Origin: Streptomyces spirodelae
GTDB lineage: Bacteria > Actinomycetota > Actinomycetes > Streptomycetales > Streptomycetaceae
Reading direction: 5' to 3'
NCBI RefSeq assembly: GCF_017676385.1
Contig: NZ_JAFFZN010000011.1
Span: 62,001 to 126,000 of the forward strand
DNA length: 64,000 bases
The notes below the pieces were generated by a model, which saw nothing but the letters and a program-made list of their open reading frames with translations, was not told the origin of the DNA and searched no databases. Position 1 is the stretch's first letter. Every line of letters begins with the position of its first letter. Position numbers and translations under genes: made by a program. Shown piece after piece: positions 50,236-58,379 of this stretch.

Positions 50236-51543
50236 TCACGTGTCCGTTGTGCCCGTGTCCACCGGCCGACGGTCACTCCGACGCTGCAGAGCCCGGAAGT
50301 CCTCGAACCACGCCTGAGTGCGCCCGTCCTCGCCGTCGGCGCGCTTCCGGACGGTCCGGGTGGCGTACAGGCTGTTGAGCAGCCACGGCCGTTTGTCCGG
50401 GCCGATGTCGCGCACCATGGCTTCGGCCTGTGCCACGCCATAAGTGGCCACCGCGAGCTTCCCCGTGTCGCGGAACCGCTCCACCTGGTCCGCGAGGTAG
50501 TGCCTGTTTCTGCTGAACCAGGGACACATGGACAAGAAAGCGTTCCACTTCTGCTCCGGGAACGGGTTGCGGACAGCGCTCCGGAGCAGCTCCCACACCC
50601 GCGTATCCGGATCGATGCCGTAGCGCCGGGCGAACCGGGCCGGAATCCTGTCCCGCATGTGCGCACTCCAGTCGAGCACCAGGGAGAACTCGGTGGCAAG
50701 GAACCTCTGGTCTGCACGGAGCAGTGGGACCACGTAGTCCAGGTACTGCTGGGCGGCGTCGAGGGAGGCCACATGCGGGTGGATGTCGACGCCTTCGATC
50801 TCCCGCGTGCCGTGGACGAACTCCATCCACCGACGGGTGGCCGCGGTCCGCCAGGCGGGATCGTCCAGGTGATTCAACGCACCCATGTACAACCGGGTCC
50901 TGCAGCCTTGCGCGTAGTGCTTCCTGCGGTACGAGACGAGGTGCTGTGCCAGATGCTCGTAGAAGGCATTGAGGTCCGGGCCGCCGCGATCGGCCCGGCG
51001 ACTCTCGATGAACGGCTCGTTCCCGATCACCAGGATGTCGACCTTGTCCAGCACGGCACTCGCCACCTTCTCCACGCGCGCGAGTTCAGCATCCATGAGC
51101 GCGCTGCCGACTGCGGGGAACGCACGCTCGTGGTAGGGGAACTTCAACGACAGGACGGTGCCGTACCCCTGCCCATGCGCGTCCAACAGCGTGGCCACGG
51201 CCCGCTGGCGCTCCAGTGGGCCTTTGCCGACCTCCCGCATCGGAAGGAAGCCGCGCAGCCAGCCCGCGGAGAGTCCACGTAACTGGGCGAAGCTCACATC
51301 GCGGGGGTCCTCGTTGAAGTTGGCCCCCAGCGCGCCGCTCGGGGCCGCCCCGCGGCCCGAGCGCCCGGCTCCTGACTCATCCGGCGCCCGCTTCTCCTCC
51401 GCGCTGCACCCCGCCGCCAGGAACGCGGCGGCGGACGCGCCGAGCAGCAGACACCGCCGCGACACTCCGGGCTCCCTTGCACGGCACGTACCGGACTCCG
51501 GTGCACGGCGCGTACCGGGCTCCGGCCGCGACTGGTGAGCCAT
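50236..51543 (-). CDS. Lipoprotein/secreted protein with (beta/alpha)8 glycoside-hydrolase-like domain
   Basis: 435 residues. Tat-like signal: SRRCLLLGASAAAFLAAGCS, where AAGC is a lipobox. The mature part has GANFNEDPRDVSFAQLRGLSAGWLRGF (first strand), VDILVIGNEPF (Asn-Glu-Pro, the acid/base strand 4 motif of clan GH-A) and RFLATEFSLVLDW (candidate nucleophile Glu on strand 7). No carbohydrate-binding module. Probably acts on cell-wall or external polysaccharide; exact family not identified. GC and codon use are slightly below the neighbours. It is the first gene of the insertion that follows citA. Confidence 0.75.
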   Translation of the reverse strand: MAHQSRPEPGTRRAPESGTCRAREPGVSRRCLLLGASAAAFLAAGCSAEEKRAPDESGAGRSGRGAAPSGALGANFNEDPRDVSFAQLRGLSAGWLRGFLPMREVGKGPLERQRAVATLLDAHGQGYGTVLSLKFPYHERAFPAVGSALMDAELARVEKVASAVLDKVDILVIGNEPFIESRRADRGGPDLNAFYEHLAQHLVSYRRKHYAQGCRTRLYMGALNHLDDPAWRTAATRRWMEFVHGTREIEGVDIHPHVASLDAAQQYLDYVVPLLRADQRFLATEFSLVLDWSAHMRDRIPARFARRYGIDPDTRVWELLRSAVRNPFPEQKWNAFLSMCPWFSRNRHYLADQVERFRDTGKLAVATYGVAQAEAMVRDIGPDKRPWLLNSLYATRTVRKRADGEDGRTQAWFEDFRALQRRSDRRPVDTGTTDT

Positions 51544-51607
51544 CCCGTCCTCCTCCTCGGTGTTCCAAAGGACACTCCGTACGCGGGGCCGGACGTGTTC
51601 AGCTCGT

Positions 51608-52297
51608 TCAGCCCAGGACGATCGGGTTGACGAAGGTGCCGGGACGCGTGGCGCTGGACTGGTCCAGAATGGCGCCGCCGTAGGGCCAGTCGAGGGTGAC
51701 GTGGGCCGTCTCGTTGGGCGGCGTGATCAGGACCTTGCTCGGCACGAAGCGCTTGGGGCCCTTCATGTCACTGGGCACCGGCAGGATGTTCATGCTGACC
51801 GCGGCGGTGCTCTCACCGGGATGCAGGGTGATGGTGCTGGGCGTGTCCGCGGAGCGGCGCAGGTCCCAGGTTTCGCCGGACTTGCTGACCAGTTGGACAC
51901 CCGGGAAGCCGCGCAGGGTGCAGGTACGCGCGCTGTCGTTCTTCAGTTGGACGCTCGCGATCTGCTGGTGGTCGGCGTCCATGTCCGGGGCGCCACCGTG
52001 CGGGCCGCCCCAGGTGAAGTCCAGCTCGCCGGTGTGGCAGCGCTTGCTGGTGCCGGCGGCGGAGGAAGTGTTCACCGCGTCGGTCCGCGAACCCTTCTGG
52101 GCGGCCTCCTTCACCTTCACACCCGCGGAGCCCTTCGCCTCGGCGCCCGAGGAGCCCTTCGCCGCGTCGGCGTGCGTGCCCGCCTTGGAGGAGGAGGCGT
52201 CAGTGGACGAGTTGCACGCGGTGGCACCTGCGCCGACCGCGACGACGGCCAGCACGGCGGCAGTGCAGCGAACGGCGCGAGTGAGCTTGCGAGTCAT
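51608..52297 (-). CDS. DUF4232-like lipoprotein
   Basis: 229 residues; the ATG at 52297 follows AGAGGA. Signal peptide with lipobox-like GATAC at residues ~25-29, a ~55-residue Ser/Ala/Lys/Gly linker, then a beta-rich domain: KRCHTGELDFTWGG, ASVQLKNDSARTCTLRGFPGVQLVSKSGETWDLRRSADTPSTITLHPGESTAAVSMNIL, VLITPPNETAHVTLDWPYGGAILD. This is the common DUF4232 pattern with a Cys pair. Surface-exposed; function unknown. Alone on the minus strand, upstream of the previous lipoprotein gene by 64 bases, perhaps co-transcribed. Confidence 0.82.
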   Translation of the reverse strand: MTRKLTRAVRCTAAVLAVVAVGAGATACNSSTDASSSKAGTHADAAKGSSGAEAKGSAGVKVKEAAQKGSRTDAVNTSSAAGTSKRCHTGELDFTWGGPHGGAPDMDADHQQIASVQLKNDSARTCTLRGFPGVQLVSKSGETWDLRRSADTPSTITLHPGESTAAVSMNILPVPSDMKGPKRFVPSKVLITPPNETAHVTLDWPYGGAILDQSSATRPGTFVNPIVLG

Positions 52298-52450
52298 GGT
52301 TCCTCTTTCCCGGCGCCGGACCTCTCCGTCCGGCGCTCCCCGTCTCATGGAGTGCGTCTTACGGGAGGTGTGATGCGGCCCCTCCTGCGAAGGTTCACGA
52401 CCCTGGCCGGAAAGATTGTCCGGAACTTGTAACGGCCATCCACACCGCGT

Positions 52451-52482
52451 CGTCCCCGCCATCTGTAGCGATGGCGGGGACG
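52451..52482. terminator. Hairpin CGTCCCCGCCAT / ATGGCGGGGACG
   Basis: 12-bp perfect stem, loop CTGTAGCG. Same sequence as the core of the hairpin at 50192-50223 except for three loop bases and one base pair changed on both arms (C-G to T-A). Confidence 0.75.
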
Positions 52483-52505
52483 GTGGGATCAGCTCTTTCT
52501 CGTAC

Positions 52506-52680
52506 TCAGTCCTTGTAGTACGGGGTGACCGGCACCGTGCCGTTGTCGTTCACCATGCAGGCGTAGCCCTCGATCAGCCCCGCGTTCTGCAGTTGGTCGC
52601 CGACCTTCTGGCAGTCCTTGATGCTGGTGCCGGGAACCACGATGTCCTTCCCCTGATGGACCGCCGGAGCGGCCTTGGGC
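52506..52680 (-). pseudogene. 3' remnant of a secreted-protein gene
   Basis: Reading from about 52680 down to the TGA at 52506 gives a clean C-terminal sequence (PAVHQGKDIVVPGTSIKDC, QLQNAGLIEGYACMVND, TVPVTPYYKD) with balanced composition and two Cys. Upstream in frame there is a stop and no credible start; the GTG at 52640 would give only 44 residues. I read it as the truncated end of a gene whose 5' part was lost when the HTH/DUF397 cassette arrived, or as a very small gene. Family not recognised. Confidence 0.5.
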
Positions 52681-52722
52681 CGCGCCGATCGAGTTCACGC
52701 TGCCCCGCACATTTTCGGGCCT

Positions 52723-52902
52723 CTACCTCGCCAACCGCTCGATGAAGGCCGCCCACTGGTTGGACGGTACGGAGAGCACGGGGCCGCGCTGGTCCTTGGA
52801 GTCGCGAACGTGGACGGTGGTGGCGGTGTGCGCTACCTCCACGCAGTCGCCACCATCCGAGCCGCTATAGCTGCTCTTACGCCAGGGCAGATCACCCGTC
52901 AC
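52723..52902 (-). CDS. DUF397-domain protein, copy 2
   Basis: 59 residues from a GTG overlapping the previous stop (GTGA). LPWRKSSYSGSDGGDCVEVAHTATTVHVRDSKDQRGPVLSV is the complete DUF397 signature. The C-terminal FIERLAR ends the helix. Nearly identical to copy 1 over the middle 30 residues, indicating a local duplication. DUF397 proteins act with the adjacent HTH (WhiJ-like) regulators and ATPases; the mechanism is not established. Confidence 0.9.
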   Translation of the reverse strand: MTGDLPWRKSSYSGSDGGDCVEVAHTATTVHVRDSKDQRGPVLSVPSNQWAAFIERLAR

Positions 52903-53105
52903 TCGACCCTCACCCTCTCGATGAAAGCTACCCACTGGGCGGGCGCTACGGAGAGCACAGGGCCACGCTGGTCCTTGGAGTCACGAACGTGCACAGCGGT
53001 GGGGGCGTGCGCGACTTCCACGCAGTTGCCACCCCCCGAGCCGCTGTAGCTGCTCTTGAACCAGGGCAGTTCGGGAAGCCGGGCTGCCGCGTGCTCATTC
53101 GTCAT
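52899..53105 (-). CDS. DUF397-domain protein, copy 1
   Basis: 68 residues, ATG overlapping the stop of the HTH gene (ATGA). LPWFKSSYSGSGGGNCVEVAHAPTAVHVRDSKDQRGPVLSV is the family signature. Translational coupling of HTH gene, copy 1 and copy 2 by 4-base overlaps makes one operon. Confidence 0.92.
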   Translation of the reverse strand: MTNEHAAARLPELPWFKSSYSGSGGGNCVEVAHAPTAVHVRDSKDQRGPVLSVAPAQWVAFIERVRVE

Positions 53106-54007
53106 CGTTCTCCTGCCAACTGCTCGATGAAGGCTGCTGACTCCTCGACGTTCAGCGCCTGCGATCGCAGCTTGCCATACCGCAAGGCGAATGTACTCAC
53201 TTGTTTGGAGTCGCTGACGACATGGCCGATGTCCTGGGACTCGAAGTAGCCGTACCGCTGGTGCTCTGCGGTCTCCACAAGCACGAACCCGCCGTTCAGA
53301 CCGGTGTGAAAGCCACTGCCGATCGGCACAACCTGAATGGCCACGTTGCGGAGGTTCCCCATGGCCAGCAGGTGCCTGTACTGCTCCCGCATCGTGTCCG
53401 CACCGCCCAATTCCTGGCGCAGGGCTGCCTCCCCGATGACGAAGGAGAAGTCCACCAGGGGACTCTTGGTGAGGATCTTCTGCCTGTTCAGCCGCGCGTC
53501 CAGGCTGTCATCGATCGCGTCCTCGTCCAGCATCGGGACGTGGCCCTCGAACAGAGCCCGCGCGTACGCCTCCGTCTGCAACAAGCCAGGGATCAGCAGC
53601 GGGTCGTAGTCAAACCTGCTCACTGCCTCCATCTCCAGCAACACGAAGTCGCGGAAGAATGGCGGCAGCTTCGCGAAGTCCACGTCCTCTTGGAGGATCG
53701 CCAGCACGCCATCCGCGTTCAGTTCCCGTTCAGCCGCCTCCGTGAGGGGAGCCTTCGCCGGGCGGCGGCCCTGTTCGACGGAGGCGAGTTGCTCCGGCGA
53801 ATAGCCGAGGAGGGGGGCCAGCTCCTCCTGCGAATACCCAGCCGCCTTACGAAACTTGGCCAGCAGCTTGCCGTAGCCGACCCAGATGCCGGGGCGGTCG
53901 TCCTCGCGTTTGCGCTGCTGGGCGGTGTCCGCCGTGCGGGGTGAGGGGACGGCGCGGCCGTCTTTCCTGCGGTGTGGTGCCGTTGAGTTCTGCTTCGCAC
54001 CGGTCAT
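53102..54007 (-). CDS. XRE/Scr1-family HTH regulator (DUF5753)
   Basis: 301 residues from the ATG at 54007 (GAGGA ten bases upstream; GTG at 54016 possible). N-terminal ~40 residues basic, then HTH KFRKAAGYSQEELAPLLGYSPEQLASVEQGRRPA, then the DUF5753 sensor domain beginning FRDFVLLEMEAVSRFDYDPLLIPGLLQTEAYARALF with FVIGEAALRQELGG, GNLRNVAIQVVPIGSGFHTGLNGGFVLVE. This is the WhiJ/Scr1-type regulator that accompanies DUF397 genes in Streptomyces and modulates development or antibiotic production in known cases. Divergent from the ATPase gene at 54190. Confidence 0.93.
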   Translation of the reverse strand: MTGAKQNSTAPHRRKDGRAVPSPRTADTAQQRKREDDRPGIWVGYGKLLAKFRKAAGYSQEELAPLLGYSPEQLASVEQGRRPAKAPLTEAAERELNADGVLAILQEDVDFAKLPPFFRDFVLLEMEAVSRFDYDPLLIPGLLQTEAYARALFEGHVPMLDEDAIDDSLDARLNRQKILTKSPLVDFSFVIGEAALRQELGGADTMREQYRHLLAMGNLRNVAIQVVPIGSGFHTGLNGGFVLVETAEHQRYGYFESQDIGHVVSDSKQVSTFALRYGKLRSQALNVEESAAFIEQLAGER

Positions 54008-54189
54008 ACGCTTCACGTCCTCGTGCGTGATTCCCGAAAAGGGGTCTTGGCGCCAACGCCGTTCACCGCGCTCACGTCACGGCTCACGGCCCGTACTTCC
54101 CCGCGCAGAAGGCGTGTGTCGGCGTACCTGTCGCCGGGGGACACCTTCTGACCTGGCCCACGCTAGCTGCGTAACGCGATCGTCACGCT

Positions 54190-54663
54190 ATGAATCCGCA
54201 AATGCAGAGAATTCGTGGGCCCGAGCCGACCCGGGCGGCGGCGTCGCCCACCTTCGTGGTGCAGCTCAGTTCGACGCGGCGGGGCGCACGACTGGTGCGG
54301 CTGCTGGCGACGCAGTGGCTGGACGAGCGGGCGCTCTCGTACCGCAGTACGACGTCGCACACGGCGGCACTGATCGTGGCTGAACTGGCGGCCAATGCGG
54401 TACGCCACTGCGGCAGCATCGGCCGGGACTTCCGGCTGCACCTGACGCTGCGCGAGTCGGCGCCGGGGCGGGTGCTGCGGGTTGAGGTCACCGACGCCCG
54501 CGCGGACAAGCCCCTGCCGCCGGGTACGCCACGGCTGCCTGGCGACGAGGAGGAGACGGGGCGCGGCCTGCTCCTGGTGGACGCCCTGGCAGACCGCTGG
54601 GGCCAATACGGCAACGACGCCATCGCCAAAACCCTCTGGGCCGAACTGGATCTCCCCGTGTGA
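54190..54663 (+). CDS. ATP-binding protein (HATPase_c, RsbW-like) of the WhiJ-type cassette
   Basis: 157 residues. FVVQLSSTRRGARLVRLLATQWLD, AALIVAELAANAVRHCGSIGRDFRL (N box) and EEETGRGLLLVDALADRWG (G box) define the GHKL anti-sigma-type ATPase. No Shine-Dalgarno precedes the ATG. The sequence from ~54080 to the end is duplicated at 60660-61338, where the copy is frameshifted. Divergent from the HTH gene, completing the usual ATPase / HTH / DUF397 set. Confidence 0.9.
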   Translation: MNPQMQRIRGPEPTRAAASPTFVVQLSSTRRGARLVRLLATQWLDERALSYRSTTSHTAALIVAELAANAVRHCGSIGRDFRLHLTLRESAPGRVLRVEVTDARADKPLPPGTPRLPGDEEETGRGLLLVDALADRWGQYGNDAIAKTLWAELDLPV

Positions 54664-54774
54664 GCAGCAAGAAAGGTGCCGTTTTGCCCACAGAGGTCGG
54701 AGGTTACGAGCCCCCGGTCGGCGGGGTAGGCGCCGGTGATCGGTTCGACACGACCGGTTGCAGGAGGGGGAACA

Positions 54775-55245
54775 GTGTCAGATTCCATAGGCACGCCAAT
54801 CGGGCCGGACTCCGCCGATTCCGGCGACGGCCACACAGCGATGCGGCTGAACCACGCACTGCCGCCCGACGGCGCAAACGGCAAACCCGTCGGCGGGGAG
54901 GGCGACCTCGTCGTTCATGACGACGAGTTGGGGGCGCTCGGCAACATGTCCTTCGAGCTGCATTCACGCCTGTCGTCCGCAGGGGACCGGGCGCGGCAGA
55001 ACACGTTCGACGCGGCGGTCCAGCTCTTCAACGACGGGCTGGACGCCGGTTCGGCGCTCACCACGCTGCATGACGCCTGGAACACCAAGCTGGGCACGCT
55101 CAAGGAGGCATGCGCCCTCATCTCCAACCATCTGGACTATTCGAAGGCCCAGCATGCGAAGGATGAGCAGGACATCGTCACAAGCATGAAGAACGCAGCG
55201 GGAGAAGACATGACCGTCTCCCGCATCTACGACTACCTCAAGTAG
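54775..55245 (+). CDS. WXG100-like small helical protein
   Basis: 156 residues; GTG preceded by AGGAGGGGG. An unstructured ~50-residue N-terminus is followed by a helical hairpin-like region: GNMSFELHSRLSSAGDRARQN, FDAAVQLFNDGLDAGSALTTLHDAWNTKLGTLKEACALISNHLDYSK. The turn contains AW-N rather than a strict WXG, but size, helix content and position next to a large multi-helical protein are those of ESX/type VII substrates. I infer an export or chaperone partner for the 814-residue product. First gene of a three-gene operon. Confidence 0.65.
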   Translation: MSDSIGTPIGPDSADSGDGHTAMRLNHALPPDGANGKPVGGEGDLVVHDDELGALGNMSFELHSRLSSAGDRARQNTFDAAVQLFNDGLDAGSALTTLHDAWNTKLGTLKEACALISNHLDYSKAQHAKDEQDIVTSMKNAAGEDMTVSRIYDYLK

Positions 55246-55294
55246 GCGGCGCGTGCGACGCGGAACCTGACGAAGGAGGAAAGGGAGATACTGC

Positions 55295-57739
55295 ATGGTC
55301 ACCTACCGTCAGCTTCATGATCTGCGGCTCGGGACTCTGAAGAAGGCGGTCAGCGACTGGAAAGACATGGTCGACGACCTGACAAAGTTGGCTGGTGAAG
55401 ACGCTCGCGGGCAGGGCACAACTGCCGCTGGACTCGCACAGAAGGCCAAGGCCGCGGACTGGGCCGGGCAAAACGCGGATGTGACGAAGAAGTTCGTCAC
55501 CAAAGCAGCAGGCGAGTTCCAGGACGTACTGGCGACTGCCCGGAGCGTGCACACGATCCTGGACGGGCTGCACACCAAGATGAAGGCCCACAAGGAAGCC
55601 CTGAAGGACGTGGTCGCCAACGCTGACAAGGGGGTCCACGTCACCGCGAACGGAGTAGTCGAGCCCCGGGAGGGTGCCGACCCGAAACCCACCCAGAAGC
55701 AGATCGACGCCGTCGCCGACGATATCAAGAAGGTCCTCAAGGCTGCCGATACCACCGACAAGGGAGCCGCAGAGTCTCTTCGGCATGAAGCCAAGGACAA
55801 GTACAACTTCCTCTCTTCTCGTATCACCGACTTCGAGAAGACGCGGCAAGCGGTCAAGGACGCGGATGCCGTTGTGAAGCTCGCCAAGAAGGACCCGAGC
55901 GAGTTGACCAGTACCCAACTCGACCGGCTGAATGACTGGCTGAAGCGCAGCGGCAAGGATCCCGTGTTCGCCGAGCGAGTGGCCACCGATGTGGGGCCGA
56001 AAAAGTCCCTCGCGTTCTTCGCCAAGGCGATGGACCTCGACGCATGGCGGTCAGCGCACGAGGGGGAACTCCCCAGGAATTACGGCGCCTACCAGAAAGC
56101 GGTGGACGAACGCAAAAAGCTCCTGGGTGAGTTGGAGGTCGGCCTCGGCACCACCCTGGCAACGGCGTCCCGCTCCGAGAGCGGTGACATGGCCGCGTGG
56201 AAGAAGGGTGTGATACGAGCCGGTGACGAACCCGTCGCGGGAACGTCCGCGCACAAGCCGATCTATGGCTTCCAGGCGATGAGCAACCTGATGCGGCACG
56301 GCAAGTATGAGGGCGACTTCCTCAACAACTACGGCAACGCACTGGTCGCCTACGAGAAGGAGCACACAGGCACCGTCAAGGACCCGGGTCCTGGCGGCAG
56401 GACCCGCGAGGACGTGCTGCCGTGGGACCGCCTGCCCTCCTATGCCCAGCAGGACCACATGCGCTTCGGGCCGGGCAGCGACAAGGACGCCGGTATCGAT
56501 CCGATGACCGGTTTCATGAAGGCCCTCTCCCACAACCCGGACGCCTCGACGGACTTCTTCGGCCATCCGGACGAGCAGACGGGTGCGGACGGCAAGGGCG
56601 GACAGTCCCACTTCGACTACCTGTTCAAGGACCGCGAGTGGGAGTCGCTCCCGGGCTCGGAGGGCGGAAAGCCAGGCCACGATGCGATGGCTGAGGCGCT
56701 GGAAGCCGGGGCGACCGGCCATGTCGCCGGCGCCGAACCGGACTCCCTGGTCCACTCCGCCGCCCAGGCACGAATCATGGAAGACGTCGTCAAAGCCGTC
56801 TCGGACGATCCGTCCCGCCTCACCGGCCACCTGGAGATGGGCGACAGTATCGGCCGGATGGCCCGGGAGTACATGCCCGACATCTACCGGGGCCTGGAAA
56901 GCGGCACACCGCCGGAGGACCCGGGAATGGCCGATCTGCCCGAGGACCAGCAGTTGAACACACTTGAGCGGCTGTTCCCTATCGCCGGGGAGCCAGCGGT
57001 ATTCGGATCCTCTGGAGAGGCCGAGTCGAAGGTGGCCAGATTCTTGATATCTCTCGGACAGAGCCCAGAGGGATACCAGGAAGTACTGGCCGGGCAGAAA
57101 CTCTACGGGGACGCGGTCCTGAAGCACCATCTCGACCCTGAGATGCAGGCGCAGCTGCAGCCGTATGAACGTTTCGAGGCTTCTGAGACGGATGCCAAGG
57201 ACCGGGCAGCGCATATTGTGGAGCGCGTCAGCCGGCAGTCCGGGTATGTCACAGGCGCACTCACACTCGGTCGGCAGGAAGCTGTGGTGAGTGAGGGGCT
57301 CGCCCACGACGCCGCTTACGAGAAGGCGCAGGCCAGGGTGGGAACATGGGGCTACGGTGCGGGTGCCACCGTTACCAACGTGTTGTTGGCGCACAACGGC
57401 GTCAAACCAGTCGCCAGCGCAGTCATCTCCGGCTTGACAGGATCCGGGCTCTTCGTCGGCCCGAGTGAGTGGAACATGGCCAACGACCACAATGAGGGCG
57501 CAGAGAAGGCAAAGCTGACGTCGGACTACTGGTCGCACGCAAGGGCGGACGACGTCACGTCGACCAACAAGATGTATCACGGATACGGCGGGGACCAGTA
57601 CGGGCCCGATCATTGGGATACTTGGGTGCGTGCAGGGTCCACGGACGGCTTCAATGAGGCGCTGGTAGCCGGCCAGACAATGGCTACTGAATTCACAAGT
57701 GGTGACCAAGTGAAATCCCTGAAGCCGGCGGAGGAATAA
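55295..57739 (+). CDS. Large helical type VII-substrate-like protein (DUF6571-like)
   Basis: 814 residues, ATG behind GGAGGAAAGGGAG. Residues 1-~230 are helical and charged, with VTYRQLHDLRLGTLKKAVSDWKDMVDDLTKLA resembling an EsxA/LXG-type N-terminal domain. The central part has GFQAMSNLMRHGKYEGDFLNNYGNALVAYEKEH and DPMTGFMKALSHNPDASTDFF, which I associate with Streptomyces DUF6571-type proteins. Near residues ~690-725 a hydrophobic YGAGATVTNVLL..AVISGLTGSG could insert in membranes. No nuclease or toxin motif is obvious. TAA stop and lower GC mark it as accessory. Function unknown. Confidence 0.72.
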   Translation: MVTYRQLHDLRLGTLKKAVSDWKDMVDDLTKLAGEDARGQGTTAAGLAQKAKAADWAGQNADVTKKFVTKAAGEFQDVLATARSVHTILDGLHTKMKAHKEALKDVVANADKGVHVTANGVVEPREGADPKPTQKQIDAVADDIKKVLKAADTTDKGAAESLRHEAKDKYNFLSSRITDFEKTRQAVKDADAVVKLAKKDPSELTSTQLDRLNDWLKRSGKDPVFAERVATDVGPKKSLAFFAKAMDLDAWRSAHEGELPRNYGAYQKAVDERKKLLGELEVGLGTTLATASRSESGDMAAWKKGVIRAGDEPVAGTSAHKPIYGFQAMSNLMRHGKYEGDFLNNYGNALVAYEKEHTGTVKDPGPGGRTREDVLPWDRLPSYAQQDHMRFGPGSDKDAGIDPMTGFMKALSHNPDASTDFFGHPDEQTGADGKGGQSHFDYLFKDREWESLPGSEGGKPGHDAMAEALEAGATGHVAGAEPDSLVHSAAQARIMEDVVKAVSDDPSRLTGHLEMGDSIGRMAREYMPDIYRGLESGTPPEDPGMADLPEDQQLNTLERLFPIAGEPAVFGSSGEAESKVARFLISLGQSPEGYQEVLAGQKLYGDAVLKHHLDPEMQAQLQPYERFEASETDAKDRAAHIVERVSRQSGYVTGALTLGRQEAVVSEGLAHDAAYEKAQARVGTWGYGAGATVTNVLLAHNGVKPVASAVISGLTGSGLFVGPSEWNMANDHNEGAEKAKLTSDYWSHARADDVTSTNKMYHGYGGDQYGPDHWDTWVRAGSTDGFNEALVAGQTMATEFTSGDQVKSLKPAEE

Positions 57740-58338
57740 TGGTGGTTCTTGGCGAACGCCGCAATGCGCCAGTGTGGTTGCTCATTGCGGTGGCTGTCCT
57801 TCTTGTTGCGGTGGCTCTCCTGTCCTACGCCCTGGTTTCGGAAGAAGACGGCGGTGCGTCAGCCCGTTTCGACTCCGCGGAGGCCGACTGTTCCTCGGTC
57901 ACTGGGACGAGTAACGCCGCCGAACTCCGCCGCATCGTCCCGGATGCGTCCTTCTACTCGGTGAAGGCCGAGAGACTCATCAAGGAGAGGGCGGCCAAGT
58001 TGCTGTGTGAGGTGCGCGCGGACGACCGGGTCGCCGTGCGGTTCCTGGTGAAGGAGACGGCGGGGGACCGGGACGACTGGGCGCGGTACATCACGCAGAC
58101 CGACATCGACTGGTCTTCCGGCCGGCACAAGGTGGATGTATACGGGGGCGGCTTCTCCGACGCGCACGCAGCAGCGCTTTTCCTGCCCTGTCCAGGGCGA
58201 GCCGAAGCGATGGGTGCGAACCAGGGCATGAGCCTGACCGTCACCGCTCCCCCGGACGGTGACCACGAGAAGGACCTCCTCCAGCTGGCCAAGCGCACCG
58301 CGAAGTACGCCTCACAGCAGTTGGGATGCCAGAAGTAG
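57739..58338 (+). CDS. Single-span membrane/secreted protein of the type VII-like operon
   Basis: 199 residues; the ATG shares its first base with the preceding TAA stop (TAATG). N-terminal anchor VWLLIAVAVLLVAVALLSYALV at residues 13-34, then an extracellular domain with four Cys (ADCSSVTGT, LLCEVRADD, LFLPCPG, QLGCQK), suited to two disulfides. No recognised family. The tight coupling suggests it is an immunity, receptor or assembly partner of the 814-residue protein. Confidence 0.75.
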   Translation: MVVLGERRNAPVWLLIAVAVLLVAVALLSYALVSEEDGGASARFDSAEADCSSVTGTSNAAELRRIVPDASFYSVKAERLIKERAAKLLCEVRADDRVAVRFLVKETAGDRDDWARYITQTDIDWSSGRHKVDVYGGGFSDAHAAALFLPCPGRAEAMGANQGMSLTVTAPPDGDHEKDLLQLAKRTAKYASQQLGCQK

Positions 58339-58348
58339 CAGCGTGGCG

Positions 58349-58374
58349 GGCGGCCGTACCGCGGTACGGCCGCC
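58349..58374. terminator. 26-nt palindromic hairpin between convergent genes
   Basis: GGCGGCCGTACC, GC, GGTACGGCCGCC: perfect 12-bp arms with a 2-base centre (13 bp if the centre pairs in duplex). Eleven bases past one stop and 5 before the other gene's stop; bidirectional terminator. Confidence 0.75.
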
Positions 58375-58379
58375 ACCGC

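Noticed and set aside
52489..52710. 73-codon minus-strand ORF beginning MRGSVNSIG
   Set aside because: A different frame of the same DNA (52506-52680) gives balanced, protein-like sequence with a proper C-terminus; this frame is Gly/Arg/His-rich.
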